This document shows, piece by piece, positions 23,183 to 35,134 of a stretch of 64,000 nt of DNA. Origin of the DNA: Neofusicoccum parvum (taxonomy: Eukaryota > Ascomycota > Dothideomycetes > Botryosphaeriales > Botryosphaeriaceae). Location: NCBI GenBank assembly GCA_020912385.1, contig CP087218.1, positions 1,116,001-1,180,000 on the forward strand, given 5' to 3'. Numbering within the stretch: position 1 is the first letter of the stretch; each line of letters opens with the position of its first letter. The notes beneath the pieces were generated by a model that saw nothing but the letters and a program-made list of their open reading frames with translations, was not told where the DNA came from and made no database searches. Both the position numbers and the translations under genes were made by a program.

Positions 23183-24667
23183 TTACCACTTGTTATCAAA
23201 AGGCTTCCCGTCCACGTAGTTGACCATCTCCTTCACGGGCGGAAGATGGTTCTTGCTGCCTCCGAAGCTCATGCCCTTCCGCATCACCTCGCGGAAGTTC
23301 TCACCTGGAGACACCTACAACAACATTAGCAATCACCCCAACCCATGGAGGATAAATGCAACTTACTTTGCCCAGCACATACTCTCTCCTAGTTTCAACC
23401 CTCGTCGGTACCGGGATGCTCCTCCCCACCACCGCCTCCATCGCTTGCCACGCAAACGTCACGCTCTCCTTCGCACCCGCCGGCACGCCCGCCTCATCCA
23501 GCATCATGATCTTCGCCTGCGGGTAGTGCTTCTGGATATACTCCGTGATGTTCGGGTTGTACGCGCCGCCGCCGCACATGAAGATCTCCTCGATCTCCAA
23601 GCCCGCGGGCTGGTACCGCCGGTAGTGGTCGACGATGGCCTGCGCCGTCACGCGTGTCACGGTGGCGACGACGTCGTCGGGAGACAACCCCTTGGCCTCG
23701 GCTTTGGCGATCAGCTCGAAGGCCAGGGTGTCGCGGAAGACCTCGCGGCCGGTGGTCTTGGGCGGGGCGAGCTTGAAGTACGGGTGCTGCAGGAAGTCGG
23801 CGACGAGGGCCTGGTCGACGCGGCCGCGCTTGCCCATCGCGCCGTCGACGTCGTACTCGCGCGCCCCCTGCGTGAAGTGCCGGACGACGGCGTCGATGAA
23901 GACGTTGCCGGGCCCGGTGTCGAAGTCGTAGGTCTGCGAGGCGCCGCCGGCGCTGTCGGGCGGGATGAAGCAGACGTTGGCGATGCCGCCGATGTTCTGG
24001 CAGGCGCGGAGCTTGGTGGGGTGGTGCAGGAGCAGAGCGTCGAAGAAGGCGATGAGGGGCGCGCCTTGGCGGCCGGCTGCTTGGTCGGAGACGCGGAAGT
24101 CGGTGACGGTGGTGATGCCGGTGCGCGAGGCGATGAAAGCGCCCTCGGCCATGGTCAGCGCGCTCTTGGTCTGGCCTGGCTCCGGCATCGAGAGGAGCCA
24201 GATGGTCTGGCCGTGGGAGCCGATCACGTCGATGGAGGATTTGTCGACATCGTACCCCCTACAGAATTGCTCGACGGCTTGGGCGAACGTCTCCCCAAGG
24301 AGGACGTTGATCTCAGAAAGACCAGAGGCTGAGGTGCGGTCGTGGAGAATGACGTCCATGACGCGCTTCTTGATGGTCTGCTCAAGAGGGATCTCGCCAT
24401 ATTTGAGGAGTTCGAAGTGCATAGGTGCATCAGGATGTTCCTGTCTGAAGCGGCAGAGAGTGCAATCTATGCCATCCTTTGCAAGTGTCAGCAAAGTGAA
24501 GTTTATATGAATCCCACATCGATTCTTACCATCGAGGTCCCGCTGTTAAGGCCAAGGACGGTCAGGTCCAGAGGCTGACCGGGCTGAGCACCGTTTGAGT
24601 GCATTCCGTTGACGCCGTTGACATGGTTCGGCTGCATATTGTTGAGGGATCTCGAATGAGGAGACAT
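23183..24667 (-). CDS. AnmK-family anhydrosugar kinase, probable levoglucosan kinase
   Basis: Exons 24667-24530, 24476-23367 and 23314-23183 give 459 residues. The ASKHA-fold kinase motifs of the AnmK family are present: [12 protein letters not shown] (phosphate 1, residues 39-50), GSHGQTIW (about 132-139), [15 protein letters not shown] with the expected catalytic Asp177, [22 protein letters not shown] and MCGGGAYNP. Bacterial AnmK opens and phosphorylates 1,6-anhydro-MurNAc. Characterised fungal members of this family (levoglucosan kinase of Lipomyces starkeyi) do the same to levoglucosan. Fungi lack murein, so levoglucosan or a similar 1,6-anhydrosugar is the likelier substrate here. It is divergent from a sugar transporter gene 704 bases away. 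In-frame ATGs at 24742 (75 bases upstream) and 24637 are alternatives. Confidence 0.88.
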
Positions 24668-25371
24668 GGAGCTCCAGGGAAGCACAGTAAATGAGGGAAT
24701 GCGAAGAGATGTGTGCTGGTGAGAAGCTGAAGAGCAGAGCACACACAGGCTGCACCGGGCAGCAAGTTATATTCGCGTGCTGGCGTCATGTCGTCCTCGG
24801 GTGGGCTACAAAGCCAAAGGCTGAAAGCTGAAGAAAGGCGCGCCTGCATATCGGACCACCTGTCAGACGGGCCGTACCCTGGTAAACGGCATGTAGCGTG
24901 AAGATTATGGGGAACCGAGCACATAGGCGCTTAGCAGGTGCTGCACCCGCCCCTGGCGAATGAGCAGGAGGTGCATGGAAAGCGGAAGAGCGGCTAAGCG
25001 TGTGCGCGGCGCTGGAGAATCCTGACCGAACCCGCCCGGACGACACCTGATCGACCGCACATTAGTTTGGCCCCGACTACCGTCCCCACAACCCACAGTG
25101 TCGGGTCTGGGCGCCGGCCCTTGCCAGTACGGAGGAACCTGGGCCTGGAGAAGCAGACACTTTGCGGCATGAGCCTGCCGTGGCTGTCCAGGCACGCCTT
25201 CCGTCCGTGACTCGCCTTGGAGCAGAGAGAAGAGGCTGTCGGCTGCGTGGCCCATCCCAGACGCATAAAAGGGAGCCTTGCGCTCTGATCCGCAGCGCCT
25301 GTGCTATCACACTGCCGGGGTTTGTTCCTCTCACCTCATATTTCCATTGACTCCTCGTGGCGCCAGTCACC
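24668..25371. promoter_or_regulatory. Divergent promoter region between sugar kinase and sugar transporter
   Basis: 704 bases between two divergent start codons. Several SYGGRG (CreA-type carbon catabolite) matches can be seen: CTGGAG near 25012 and 25146 and CCCCAC (reverse GTGGGG) near 25084. CGG triplets are frequent, as expected for Zn2Cys6 sites but also for GC-rich DNA. All of these are weak, short motifs. Confidence 0.4.
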
Positions 25372-27158
25372 ATGGGCTACACCACGCTTTGGAAGGGCTT
25401 GTCCCCGACCAAGCTGAATATCGCCATCCAAGCATTTTCTCTCATCAGCATATTCTTCGAGGGATACGACCAGGGTGTCATGGGTGGTGTCAATGCCTCC
25501 CCCAAGTACGTCGAAGAGGTCGGCATTGGCCTGCCGAACGGCCAGGTGACGGACGATGTCCACCAAGGAGGCATCGTTTCCATTTACTACCTCGGTTGTA
25601 TTGTGGGTTGTTTTGCTGGTGGTTGGGCGGCAGATAGGATCGGGCGTATCAACGGGTGTGTTCAGCTGTCTCATGCCAACGTTGCGAGTGCTGATCTGGC
25701 AGCAGTCTCTTCATTGGTTCCATCTTTGCTCTCATAGGTGGCGCCCTGCAGGCTGCTACGCAGTCGAGCGACTTCATCCTTGTTGCGCGCGTCGTAACTG
25801 GTCTTGGTACGGGAGCCCTCACAGGAATCACTCCGGTTCTCGTGTCCGAGACTTCGACAGCTTCGCACCGCGGAGGCTTCCTGGGATATGTCTTTATTGC
25901 AAACTGTAAGCACATGCAACTAGCTGAAATGGAACACAACTCACCTTGTTGTAGATTTGGGCATCTCGGTTGCGTACTGGCTGAGCTTTGGTCTTGCCTT
26001 CATCAATAACGGCTATTCCGATGTTCGCTGGCGTTTCCTACTCGGCTTCCAGTGCGTTCCGGCGCTCTTATTACTGGCTGGTATCAAGATGCTTCCTGAC
26101 AGCCCTCGATACCTTGCATCAGTTGGACGCTACGACGAGGCAAGAGAAGTGCTCGAACATGTGCGTGGCAACTATTCCGCCATTGTGGAGGCGGAGTTTC
26201 TCGAGATCATTGCCGTTGCAAAAGAGAGCAAAAGAAGTTCGCCACTCCAATTTGCCAAGATCTTGATTGGAAGAAGTGGAAAGCGCGGCAGTCACCTAGG
26301 TCGGCGTGCGTGGCTTTGTTTGTGGCTTCAGATCATGGCATCCTGGACCGGCATTACGGTAAGACAGCAGTCGTGCCCCATTTACATGATAAGCACTAAC
26401 TCGGTGGTAAGGCCGTAACAGCATACTCGCCAGTCCTCCTCTCCGAAGCCGGCTATTCAACGCTTACTCAAAACGGACTTGCTGGTGGGTTGAACACGAT
26501 TGGGATAGCCGGAACAATCATCAGCGCTCAGATCGTTGATCGTCTGGGTCGCCGGGTGTGTCTGATGGCTGGCGCGGGTGGGCTGTTTGCTGTGAACCTC
26601 ATCGCAGGATCCCTCTACGAAGCAGCACGAGCACAGCCGGAGAAGGCGTCGCAATTCGCGCCGGCAGCCGTGACAATGCTCTTCCTGTTCAACCTGTGCT
26701 ATGCGGCAACGTGGGGAACAGTGGCATTCCTCATACCGACTGAGATCTGGTCGTCGGACATGCGTGCTCAGGGCAATGGTTTCGGCATCACTGGCTGGGC
26801 GATCGGAGTTGGCTGGACTGTGCTGGTTAATCCGATCATGTTTGGCCGGCTGGAGAATCGGACATATTTCCTGTTTGCAGGGCTCAATCTGATCTGGATC
26901 CCGATCGTATATCTCTGTAAGTGCTGTTGGACAGGAATGGGCAAGGAGAGAAGCAGACGGCTAACGTCCAGCCCAGTCTACCCAGAGACAGCAGACAGGT
27001 CGTTGGAGTCGATTGATGCGCTATTCTCAACGCCAAGCCCATTCAACTGGAAGATGGAGCAGGCGTACAAAGAGCATGGGGACGTTCTTGCGGAAAGAGG
27101 GCTGTCCGTGGGGTCTGTGAAGCTGAACGGCATGAAGGACGAGAGCCTGGTGGTGTAG
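25372..27158 (+). CDS. MFS sugar transporter (sugar porter family)
   Basis: Five exons (25372-25655, 25706-25905, 25955-26358, 26412-26916, 26977-27158) give 524 residues with about 12 membrane segments. Sugar-porter motifs are EGYDQGVMGG in helix 1, GWAADRIGR (loop 2-3), RVVTGLGTGALTGITPVLVSE (helix 4), LPDSPRYL before the central loop, DRLGRRVCL (loop 8-9) and PETADRSLESID after helix 12 (family PETKGRSLEE). The usual QQ-GIN motif of helix 7 is replaced by IMASWTGIT, so the substrate preference may be unusual. It sits divergent to the anhydrosugar kinase and upstream of a Zn2Cys6 regulator. The plasma membrane is the expected location. Confidence 0.92.
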
Positions 27159-27685
27159 AAGCAAGCAGGCGGAGCGGCCAGCGGACTAGGAAACCCAGGC
27201 CGGAAGATTCAGGCTGCAACTCGACAAGAAAGTGACGTGCAGGCTCAAGGGAGGATACGCGTAATTTGGCCAAGCGAATAGGCTGAAGACGTGGCCGTGA
27301 CAAGGCGTATACAGTGGAGCCGAGGACGAGGCTTTGCGGTGCATCTTCTTGGCTGCTGTGATGGTGGGGTGAATGCAAACAAATGCTATTTTCGGTGCAG
27401 CCAAGCAGGGTGGCAAGTCTCTTTGCCCAAACACTGCCACTTGCGGGCGGTGGGCGGTGCGGGCCTGCGAGTGAGGAGGCGGAGACACGGCCGGGCAGCT
27501 GCGACCAACGGGCGGCGAGGACGGCGGGGAAGTCGCACGGGCCCCTTCGCTCGGTCGCGCCCCGGCGTGCTGGCTCCACTGGCATCATCGCGTCAACAAC
27601 CGAACAGCAGCCCTCCATCTCGCCAATTCCCCCGCTGCCTGTCCAGCCATTGCCGTTCAGGCGTGCTTCAGCCAAACTCTCCTAG
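27159..27685. other. Intergenic between transporter and regulator genes
   Basis: 527 bases holding the transporter 3' UTR and the regulator's promoter. No other gene seen. Confidence 0.5.
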
Positions 27686-29830
27686 ATGCCCGATGGCCGC
27701 CCCCGGAAGCTCCAACGCGCCTCCCGCGCCTGTGAGCCTCCCAGCCCCAGACACGCGCCGCGACTCTGCTAACGCCCTGCCCTCCTGCAGGTGACTTCTG
27801 CCACAAGCGGAGCATACGGTGCAAGGCCAGCGAGAGCGACTCCCAGCGCTGCCAGAACTGCGTCGACTTCGACATCCCATGTGCATACACCCGCCCGTGG
27901 CGCCGCGCCCGTGGCTCCAATGCTGGCGTGAAGCAGGGAAACACAGACCAACCGGGCTCCAGCGTCGCACAGAGCACGCCCTCAGACACCCAGCCCAGCC
28001 CGGCACAGACTCACCACCAGCCGTCCTCCACCACAACCCTGCCGTCCTACACTGCTCCACCGGCCGTTGACCCCACCCCGCGGAAAAGCCCCGAACGGCA
28101 TCTCGCTTCCTACACACGCGACCCGCTCGGTGAAGCATGGAAGGCCTTTGCTGTCGCATGCGGTATGCCAATTGGCCGCTCGCCAGTCGTTCTTTTGTTA
28201 TACCGCCCTTGCTAATAAGGCACTGACAGGCCCCTCGATCCGCTCGCTCATGGAAATCTACCACCAAATTGTGTACCCCATCTTTCCTTTGTTCCATCGC
28301 GAGACTTTGCTTCAGAAGCTCCAGCAGCGCGAGTACCTCAAGGACCGTGGTTTCTTTGCCTCCATTATGGCTGCATGCTCACTGGTCGCCGCGAGGGCCC
28401 GCGACGACGCCCTGGCTCCCTGGATCACCCGACCCGCACAGCCTGAGGACATTCCTGCCGAGACTTTCTATTGTGCTGCGAGAGATGCTATACAGAAGGA
28501 TTTGCCTGGTGCAACCGGCCTACACTACCTAAGAGCTTGCGCCTTGATTGCCATTGCAAGTATTCAGTTTGGGAAGATAGAGAGCTTGCACGAGTACAAG
28601 GGCCACTACTTTACCCTCTGCGCCGTTCAGCGATTCTCCGACGAGGCTCACTGGCCCAAGGACATCACCTCAATCGAGCGCGAGGAGAGGCGGCGTCTGT
28701 TCTGGTCCACCTACACGCTCGACGTCTACTCTGCAATCGTTTGGAGTGGCCCTCTGTACTCGAGAGAATCGCACAGCCACGTAGGATATCCCACTGAGGC
28801 TGATGGCGAGCAGCTCGAATTCGCCCCAGTCGGCGTGCCAGATCCTTCCTGCTGGCTGCACGGCTGGAACTTCACGACAGATCTGTACCGCGTGCTTGAA
28901 CATACCGTCAGTCGTCTGCGATCGCACCGCAGCGCCAATGCAGCACTGCGCCCAGTCCAGATGTTCTTCACCCCTGAAGCGTTTTCTGGCCCTGGTGTGC
29001 TACAATCTGCTCTTGACATGTACTCACAACTGCCTCTGTGCTTTAAGGAGATCCCTCCAGTGACTGGTGATGCGGGAAAGGACATATTTGGCTTCCAAGC
29101 TGCTAACATCCAGGCTACCATGCAGCTGTTGCGAATGGTGCTTTTCTCCGTGGAAGAAAATGCGGACATGGAGCAGAAGTGCAATGTTGCGGCTGAGCTC
29201 CTGTCGACGTTCCATCGCGTGCCTGTGCCTTACATGAAAGCAATCAGCACGCCCCTGGTAAGTGTGCCTTGCCATGCTCGTGAAAGCAGTAGCTAATTGG
29301 CAGATCTACCACCTCGCTGGCATTGGAACAATTCTAGGCTCAGTCATGGAGGGCCCACTGTCCGAAGCCTCCTATCAACACGTTCGACCCTTGATGTAAG
29401 TGTCGTGTGACCTCCTTCCCAACACGACTCGGACATCCACATCTCCTGAATGATTCACGCAGACGCACTCAACCACCTTCCTATGCTGATCAATAACAGG
29501 CTGTCTATGGCCGATCTTCTCGAAAGTCTGGAATCAGGCCTTTATCGCACACAGGGCATAGCCCAAGCCCTGCGCTCGCAGGTAGACCGCATCGACGAAT
29601 ACATGCGCCTACAGCGCAACGTCATGGTACAGCCACCCTTCCAAAATACCATAGCGGACCTCACAGCCACTGTGCCAACTCACCGCACCGCTTTCATGCC
29701 TGCCAATGGCATGGACGCAATGGCTGCGACACCACAATTTCAACTGCCACCAGAGCTTCTCGAGGACTTTCCATGGCCGAGCGACATTTCTCAGCAAGAC
29801 TTCGGAATCTTTCCGTTCGGGTTCGATTGA
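27686..29830 (+). CDS. Zn2Cys6 transcription factor with fungal-specific regulatory domain
   Basis: Five exons (27686-27731, 27791-28162, 28230-29257, 29304-29395, 29500-29830) give 622 residues. The 46-base first exon encodes MPDGRPRKLQRASRA. The splice completes the binuclear zinc cluster CX2CX6CX9CX2CX6C at Cys16, 19, 26, 36, 39 and 46 (ASRACDFCHKRSIRC). A Ser/Thr/Pro/Gln-rich linker follows. The middle-homology region starts near IRSLMEIYHQIVYPIFPLFH (residues about 142-161) and includes REERRRLFWSTYTLDVYSA. The C-terminus is acidic and aromatic (LLEDFPWPSDISQQDFGIFP), like an activation domain. Its position 527 bases after the sugar transporter suggests local control, which is inference only. 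Confidence 0.9.
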
Positions 29831-31170
29831 CACACGTGACCTGTGGGGCGGCTTGATCTGCACTGTAGCAAATTCTGCCCAGACTTACTGGACTAGCCCT
29901 CTCGCCTATAGGGAAGGATTCAAAGGTCACGGCATGCACTCTGAGCCGACTTCCTGGCGTTGCGACGTTCACAAGCTTGCGTAAGCACTGCGCAGTAGGT
30001 TAAGGGTGGCACCTCTTGCTTGAATCTTTTGGCTGTTCACAAGCCTTCCAGATCACGAACACGCCACCTTGGCTTGGCAGCACGTTAACCCGCTGGGCTC
30101 ACGCTAAACGCGGTGCCACGCTACAGTAGCCTCACGGAGGGCTTGGAACAATAAGAAACCGGGCATGAATGCCAATTGCGCAGTATGATGGGTCCGAGCT
30201 CACGCAAAGGCTGTTCAGATATCAAGGTTCTTACATGTTGTTGAGTTATTGCTTGTGCTCGAATCAATCAACAGCTAAATTCCTCTTCCGCAGCGGGAAA
30301 GGTATCGCAGAGAGAGATGAGGATTCATTCCAGAGAGACAATCAATTTCCCTGGCGTCAGGCCTTGTTCAATCATCACGGCGGACTTCCGGAAGCATGAA
30401 TCGCAGTGTGAGATCGGTGAGAGAATACGACAGGGCACTGACAGTAAAGTGGCCAGCACGCCGCGCCGTGGCATCTTCGCAAGGCTGGCTTAGTCACACT
30501 ATTCTTCTTGTTCCTGGGCCGGCTTCTTGTCTAGGTCTGCCGAATGTATCGACGGTTGCTATTTTGAAACGCTCAAACCTGTCTTTACCCAGACACCAAG
30601 AGATGCAGGACGCGTTTCCCAGCGTTGGAAGGTCCCACGAGACACTGCGCCAGGCTTGGGGGGTGACGTACACGGACTGACCAGCCACAACCGGTCGAGG
30701 ACTCGAGCTTGGCTTGACCGGGAGTCTACGGGGTGCTGTTTACGTGCAAGAAGCTCCGTCATTGGTCCAGCACAAGCATCAACCTTGAAGATGTGCCCGT
30801 TACAGCCTCCTGAGACACTGCTTGGCGCGGCTCGGCACGCCTTGGCCGTGACCGATCGACGCTCCCCCGCGAAAAAGGCAGCCTACCACACACCGGGATG
30901 CCAGCATACCGACGCAGACCCAGAAGCTTTCTCGAAAGACGCCGACGCCTGGGCTGAGGAAATCTGGTGATTGCTATGTCCAAGGCCCGACAGCTGCGCC
31001 TCCATGGGTCGTCGTCAGTGCGTTGATCACAGAATGCTGGGTATAAAGTAAAGAGCAGTTGAACGCCAAACAGATCATCCAGCACAATCATCACAACGCC
31101 TTTCATCAATCTTCAAGACAAACACTTCTTTCGAGGCCAAGTCATCAACCCAACAGTCCAATCAGCCAAC
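29831..31170. other. Intergenic region, no gene recognised
   Basis: 1.3 kb. Short ORFs on both strands (for example 30527-30970) carry no recognisable domain. A C/A-rich stretch (ATCATCACAACGCC... up to 31170) precedes the next start codon and looks like a leader. Confidence 0.5.
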
Positions 31171-31838
31171 ATGCAGTTCAAGACCATCGCCGCTCTCTTC
31201 ACCCTCGCTGCCGTCGGCTACACCCAGGATGTTGACAACAACGACATTCCTACCGCTTGCCGCAGCGTCTGCCAGTCTGTTGTCCAACTGACTACCGACT
31301 GTGACCGCCGTATCGACGACGACAGTGTTGCGTACCGCAACTGCATCTGCCAGGCCCAGAACGCCCGGAACGATGTCCCCAACTGTGCGGCTTGCGTCTC
31401 CGCCAACGGTGGCACTGACTTTGACGACGACGATGACACCACTCCTGAAAACGGTACGTTGTCCTAGCAGCCCAATAGACGAAGAAACAAGTACTAAACA
31501 CATGTACAGATGTTGTCGACATCATCCGCGCCTGCAACTTCCCCACGACCACTTGGAACTCTGGCGCTGCTGCCACCGGTACGGGCGCCCCTGGCACCCC
31601 TGTTGGCCCTGCCGGCACCACCACTGGCACTGGCACTCTTGCCACCACCCCCACTAGTGCCGCTGGAACTCCAACTTCTGCTACAACCCGGCTGACAGGA
31701 ACCACCGGCGTTACCGGTGCAACAGGCACCGCAGCAGGCACTGGCGTAACCCAATTCACTGGGGCCGCGGCCATGCCGACTGCTGGCGTCAAGTACCTTG
31801 GCCTCGCAGCTCTCATCGGTCTCCCCGTGGTCCTCTAA
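31171..31838 (+). CDS. Small secreted, GPI-type eight-cysteine protein
   Basis: Exons 31171-31453 and 31510-31838 give 203 residues. A signal peptide (MQFKTIAALFTLAAVGYTQ) is followed by a domain with eight cysteines at 30, 34, 44, 58, 60, 72, 75 and 103. The CX3C-X9-C-X13-CXC-X11-CX2C-X27-C spacing differs from that of CFEM. An acidic patch (FDDDDDTTPEND) and then a long Thr/Ala/Gly/Pro-rich linker lead to a hydrophobic tail (YLGLAALIGLPVVL), the layout of a GPI-anchored wall protein. The linker is likely O-glycosylated. No specific function can be assigned. The neighbouring gene also encodes a secreted protein. Confidence 0.82.
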
Positions 31839-32678
31839 ATGCTGAAACTTTGGCATTTGCTTCACTTCTCGTGATGTGAAGGTCCCGCACCCGGGTTCTG
31901 TTCAAGCGGACGGAGCAATTGCAAATTGAGTCGAACTCTTTTTTTCCTTTTCTGTTGCAAAATTGTCACATTCTTGCGTCCTCTCCTTTTGGCGTCGCAC
32001 ATGCAACGCGGTGATGTGGCGCTGGAGTGTGGACTGCCTGGGGAGATACCGTGGGATGAGAGCAACGGAGCTCAGTTGGGGTTGGGGATTCGCTTATATG
32101 TCGACCTTCCATGGGCTCTCAAGTTTCCATGGAGGCTAATAACATTAATGATATTCACCTTATGTGCTCTTTCCCCTTCGCAGTCTCCCGTCTGTTCTGC
32201 CTGTCGGGGCTTTTTCTATTTCTTGATCAATTTCTCTTGGCTCTTGGCATGTCGGTGGGGTCTGATTGGATGCGGTCCAGTCTCCGCGCACGCAAGCTCG
32301 CGTGGCTGCGAGTGGCTGCCCGGCCGTAGGGCTGCCATTGGGTGGGTGGTCGCCTGCCCGGTGAGTCTCCCCGACACTCTCCAACAGCTAGTGCACGCCA
32401 CCGCCCTCCACTGCATAGTGCTAGGCACTGATTTGCTGGGCCAGACAGGAGCTTCCATCACGGGATCCCAGCAAGGCAGAATGCGACCGACCGTTGATAC
32501 ACTGTAGCTATTTGTAGAAGTCGGGCGTAGCACAGCAATTTCAGCTGCATGTTCAGCTCCATCCTCCAGGCCTTGGCCAGGCATCACACCCCGCATTTAT
32601 GTCTCTTACCAGGCTCCTCCGGGCTTTTTCTTACGTCGTTGGACAAGGCTTTGGCCTTCCTTTTGTTTCATCACCAAG
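31839..32678. other. Intergenic between two secreted-protein genes
   Basis: 840 bases. ORF 31926-32507 (193 codons) has no signal or domain I can recognise and is treated as chance. Confidence 0.5.
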
Positions 32679-34970
32679 ATGCTGCACTTTCTCTCGGGCA
32701 GTTTAGCCCTGGTGGCAGCCGCAACTCTCGTCGACGCCTTTCCCCAAGCGGGAAGTCAGGGATTCAATGGTACTTCTCTCGCACTCACAACACCAGATAG
32801 CCATGTCTGCACGACCACGACAGCGTGTGGCTATCTTCGACCGTGGATTCGAGAGTTGGCATGGTCGACGAACCAGGTCGCCACAACCACCCTCACGGCC
32901 TTTACAGTAGTGACAATCGTAAGTGGGACTCCACGCGGTATGCCCGCATGCTATCTCCATGTATCGCCCAACTTCTCTCGACACTAGACACTCAACTCCT
33001 CAGATCAACACCCGCTCAAACTCAACCCGCTACGTCACCAAAACCGCCTCCCTCCCCGACGGCCAGACCATCCCCATCAACGAGAACGGCACCAGAACCT
33101 GCGTCCAAGACCGCGGCGACGGCACATCCATCACACTGTCAGTGCTTCCCCCCACCCAACGCAGGGACTCGACCACTCATCAAACCCGCCCGCAGCACCT
33201 ACCCAACCCTCTACCGCGCCTACGACTCCACCTACACCTGGACCGGCACCCTTCTCACCCACAACACCTGCGTCACCCTCGAGCCCACCACCACCCCCTA
33301 CCCGGCCGCGACGATCCCAGCCTCCCTCATCCCGCCACCAGTCTTCTTCACCACCACCACCAAGACGTCCCTCTCGCCCCGCCAGATCGCCATAACGCGC
33401 GGGGACGACAGCTCCAGCTCCAGCCCCGCCGGGAGCGCGCAGCCGACGACGACAGTGGAAGACGTGTACGGGCTGAACGTGCGCTGCGCGTGGGATCCGG
33501 TTTGGGCGCCGCAGAGCTGGATCGACGCGCTGGCCGAGGTCGAGGCCGCGGTGCGCGAGTGCGACCAGAGCGCCGTGGCGCCGGCGTTGGAGATGGGTGA
33601 GTAGGGCGCTTCCTTCCCCCCCTTTTTTTTCGATGTCGCGGAGCGCTGACGTGGAGGGCGTGTGCGCAGCTACGGCGGCGTGGGTGACGGCCGGGGAGGT
33701 GTCGTTTGAGGGGGATGGGGATGGGGAGGGGTCGGCTGGGGCGGGGGAGGGGGAGTCGACGCGGAAGGGGCAGGTTGGCGGAGGGGGTGGGCACGGCGCT
33801 GCGACAACGACGAGTACCGCGACGGCGGCGGCGGCGGGTGGTTGGACGAAGGCGGGTGGTGGCGGTGGGCAGGAGACGGCGTCGGGGGACGTGGTGCTGC
33901 CGGTGCCGTCGGCCACGGCGGGCCTTCCTGCGGAGACGGCATCGGGCGGTGGTCAGGCACTGCCTCCGTCGTCGGCACCATCGCTGCCGCCGCCGCCGCC
34001 TCCTCCTCCTCCTCCGGGACAGACCGCCACGGCGTCTCTGCCGGCTGAGACGGGAGGAGCGGGGTCGGGTGGAGACGCTGTCGGCGAGCCCCTCACTGTC
34101 ACCCTGTCCGGCGTGGATGCTTCTGCCCAGAGCCGAACTATCCTCTTTTACCCCTCGGGCTCCTGGCTCGTCGTTCCTGATGGCGCTGACCAAGGGCGGA
34201 GCGTGACGCTCTCGGTTGGCGGCAGTGCAACGCTCGGCAGTGGTGGCACAGCGGTGGTTCTGGGGTTGGCAACGGATGCTGCAGGGCGGACGGTTGTGGT
34301 GCAGGGTGGTGGTGGTGGTGGTGGTGGTGGTAGTGGTGGTGGTGGTAGTGGTGGTGGAGGAGGAGGAGAAGGAGGAGGAGAAGGAGGAGGAGAAGGAGGA
34401 GGCACTGGAGGAGGTGGTGGTGCGCTGATTACGTTGGCTACCGTCGGAGGTGGCACGGGAGCTGGACAGCCCCTGACGCTCACACAAAGTGCTTCGTTTA
34501 CGCTTAATCCGGCTGGTATACCGGGGGCGTACGTCGTCACGGATGGGACGGTGGTGCGGACTCTCTCGCTTGGTGGAGAGGTTACGGTTGGAGGTGTTGT
34601 GGTAGGACTGACGGTGGATGGAGCGGGGAGGACGGTTTTGGTTGAAGGGGTGGTGGGAGGGGGGACGATGAGGAGTGCCGTCTCGACGGTTGGTGGGTCT
34701 GGAGTAGGTGGATTCATCGCGAGCGGGTTGGGTGGGTTGGGTGCCACGACGGCCAGTGGTGGTGATGGTGGAAGTGATGGCAGTGGAGCTGCGGCTTCAA
34801 CGACAGGCACGACGATAGGTGAAGATATTCCTGGAGCGAGGTCGACAGCAGCTGCAGTATTTACAGGTATGGCGCCGGGGAAGGTGGTGGGTGGGTGGTC
34901 GTCGCCCATTCTTGGTGTGGGAAGTGTGCTTGTGCTCAACGAGGTCATGATACGATGCTACTTCTCTTAA
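32679..34970 (+). CDS. Large secreted protein with duplicated Gly-rich modules
   Basis: Exons 32679-32918, 33004-33137, 33196-33596 and 33670-34970 give 691 residues. A signal peptide (MLHFLSGSLALVAAATLVDA) is followed by a Thr-rich region with a few Cys (VCTTTTACGY, NGTRTCVQD, NTCVTLEP, LNVRCAWDP) and a Gly/Ala-rich part with a poly-Pro run. Two related modules follow (about 34084-34303 and 34462-34651). Each opens G-EPLTVTL or G-QPLTLTQ and closes with a glycine, a hydrophobic pair, D-AGRTV and L/V. They are joined by a Gly/Ser/Glu-only linker from a GGT/GGA microsatellite. The hydrophobic C-terminus (ILGVGSVLVLNEVMIRC) suggests GPI anchoring but is untypical at its end. Related repeats occur in fungal surface proteins; the role is unknown. 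Confidence 0.75.
34306..34416 (+). repeat. GGT/GGA trinucleotide microsatellite inside the coding region
   Basis: A run of GGT units broken by AGT, then GGAGGA/GAA units, all in frame, encoding glycine with scattered serine and glutamate. It links the two duplicated modules of the secreted protein. Such tracts change length easily by slippage in steps of three bases. Confidence 0.9.
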
Positions 34971-35134
34971 CGTCCGAAACGAACCAGTTGATGAGTGGAG
35001 TTATATACCTGTAGAAAACATCTGAAAGTCTAATGGGGATATTCTTGATAGATACATGGATGGAGCCTTATGTACTGGTACACGGAGGGCCACACGCCTG
35101 TTCCAGGCCTCTCACATGCTCTCCGACATGCTTT

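Noticed and set aside
23220..24332. 370-codon ORF antisense to the sugar kinase
   Set aside because: The minus strand carries complete AnmK-family motifs; the plus-strand frame is Arg/Val/Gly filler.
33348..34948. Long minus-strand ORFs (Pro/Thr- and Arg-rich) opposite the secreted protein
   Set aside because: They arise from the Gly-rich repeat and trinucleotide tracts read backwards.
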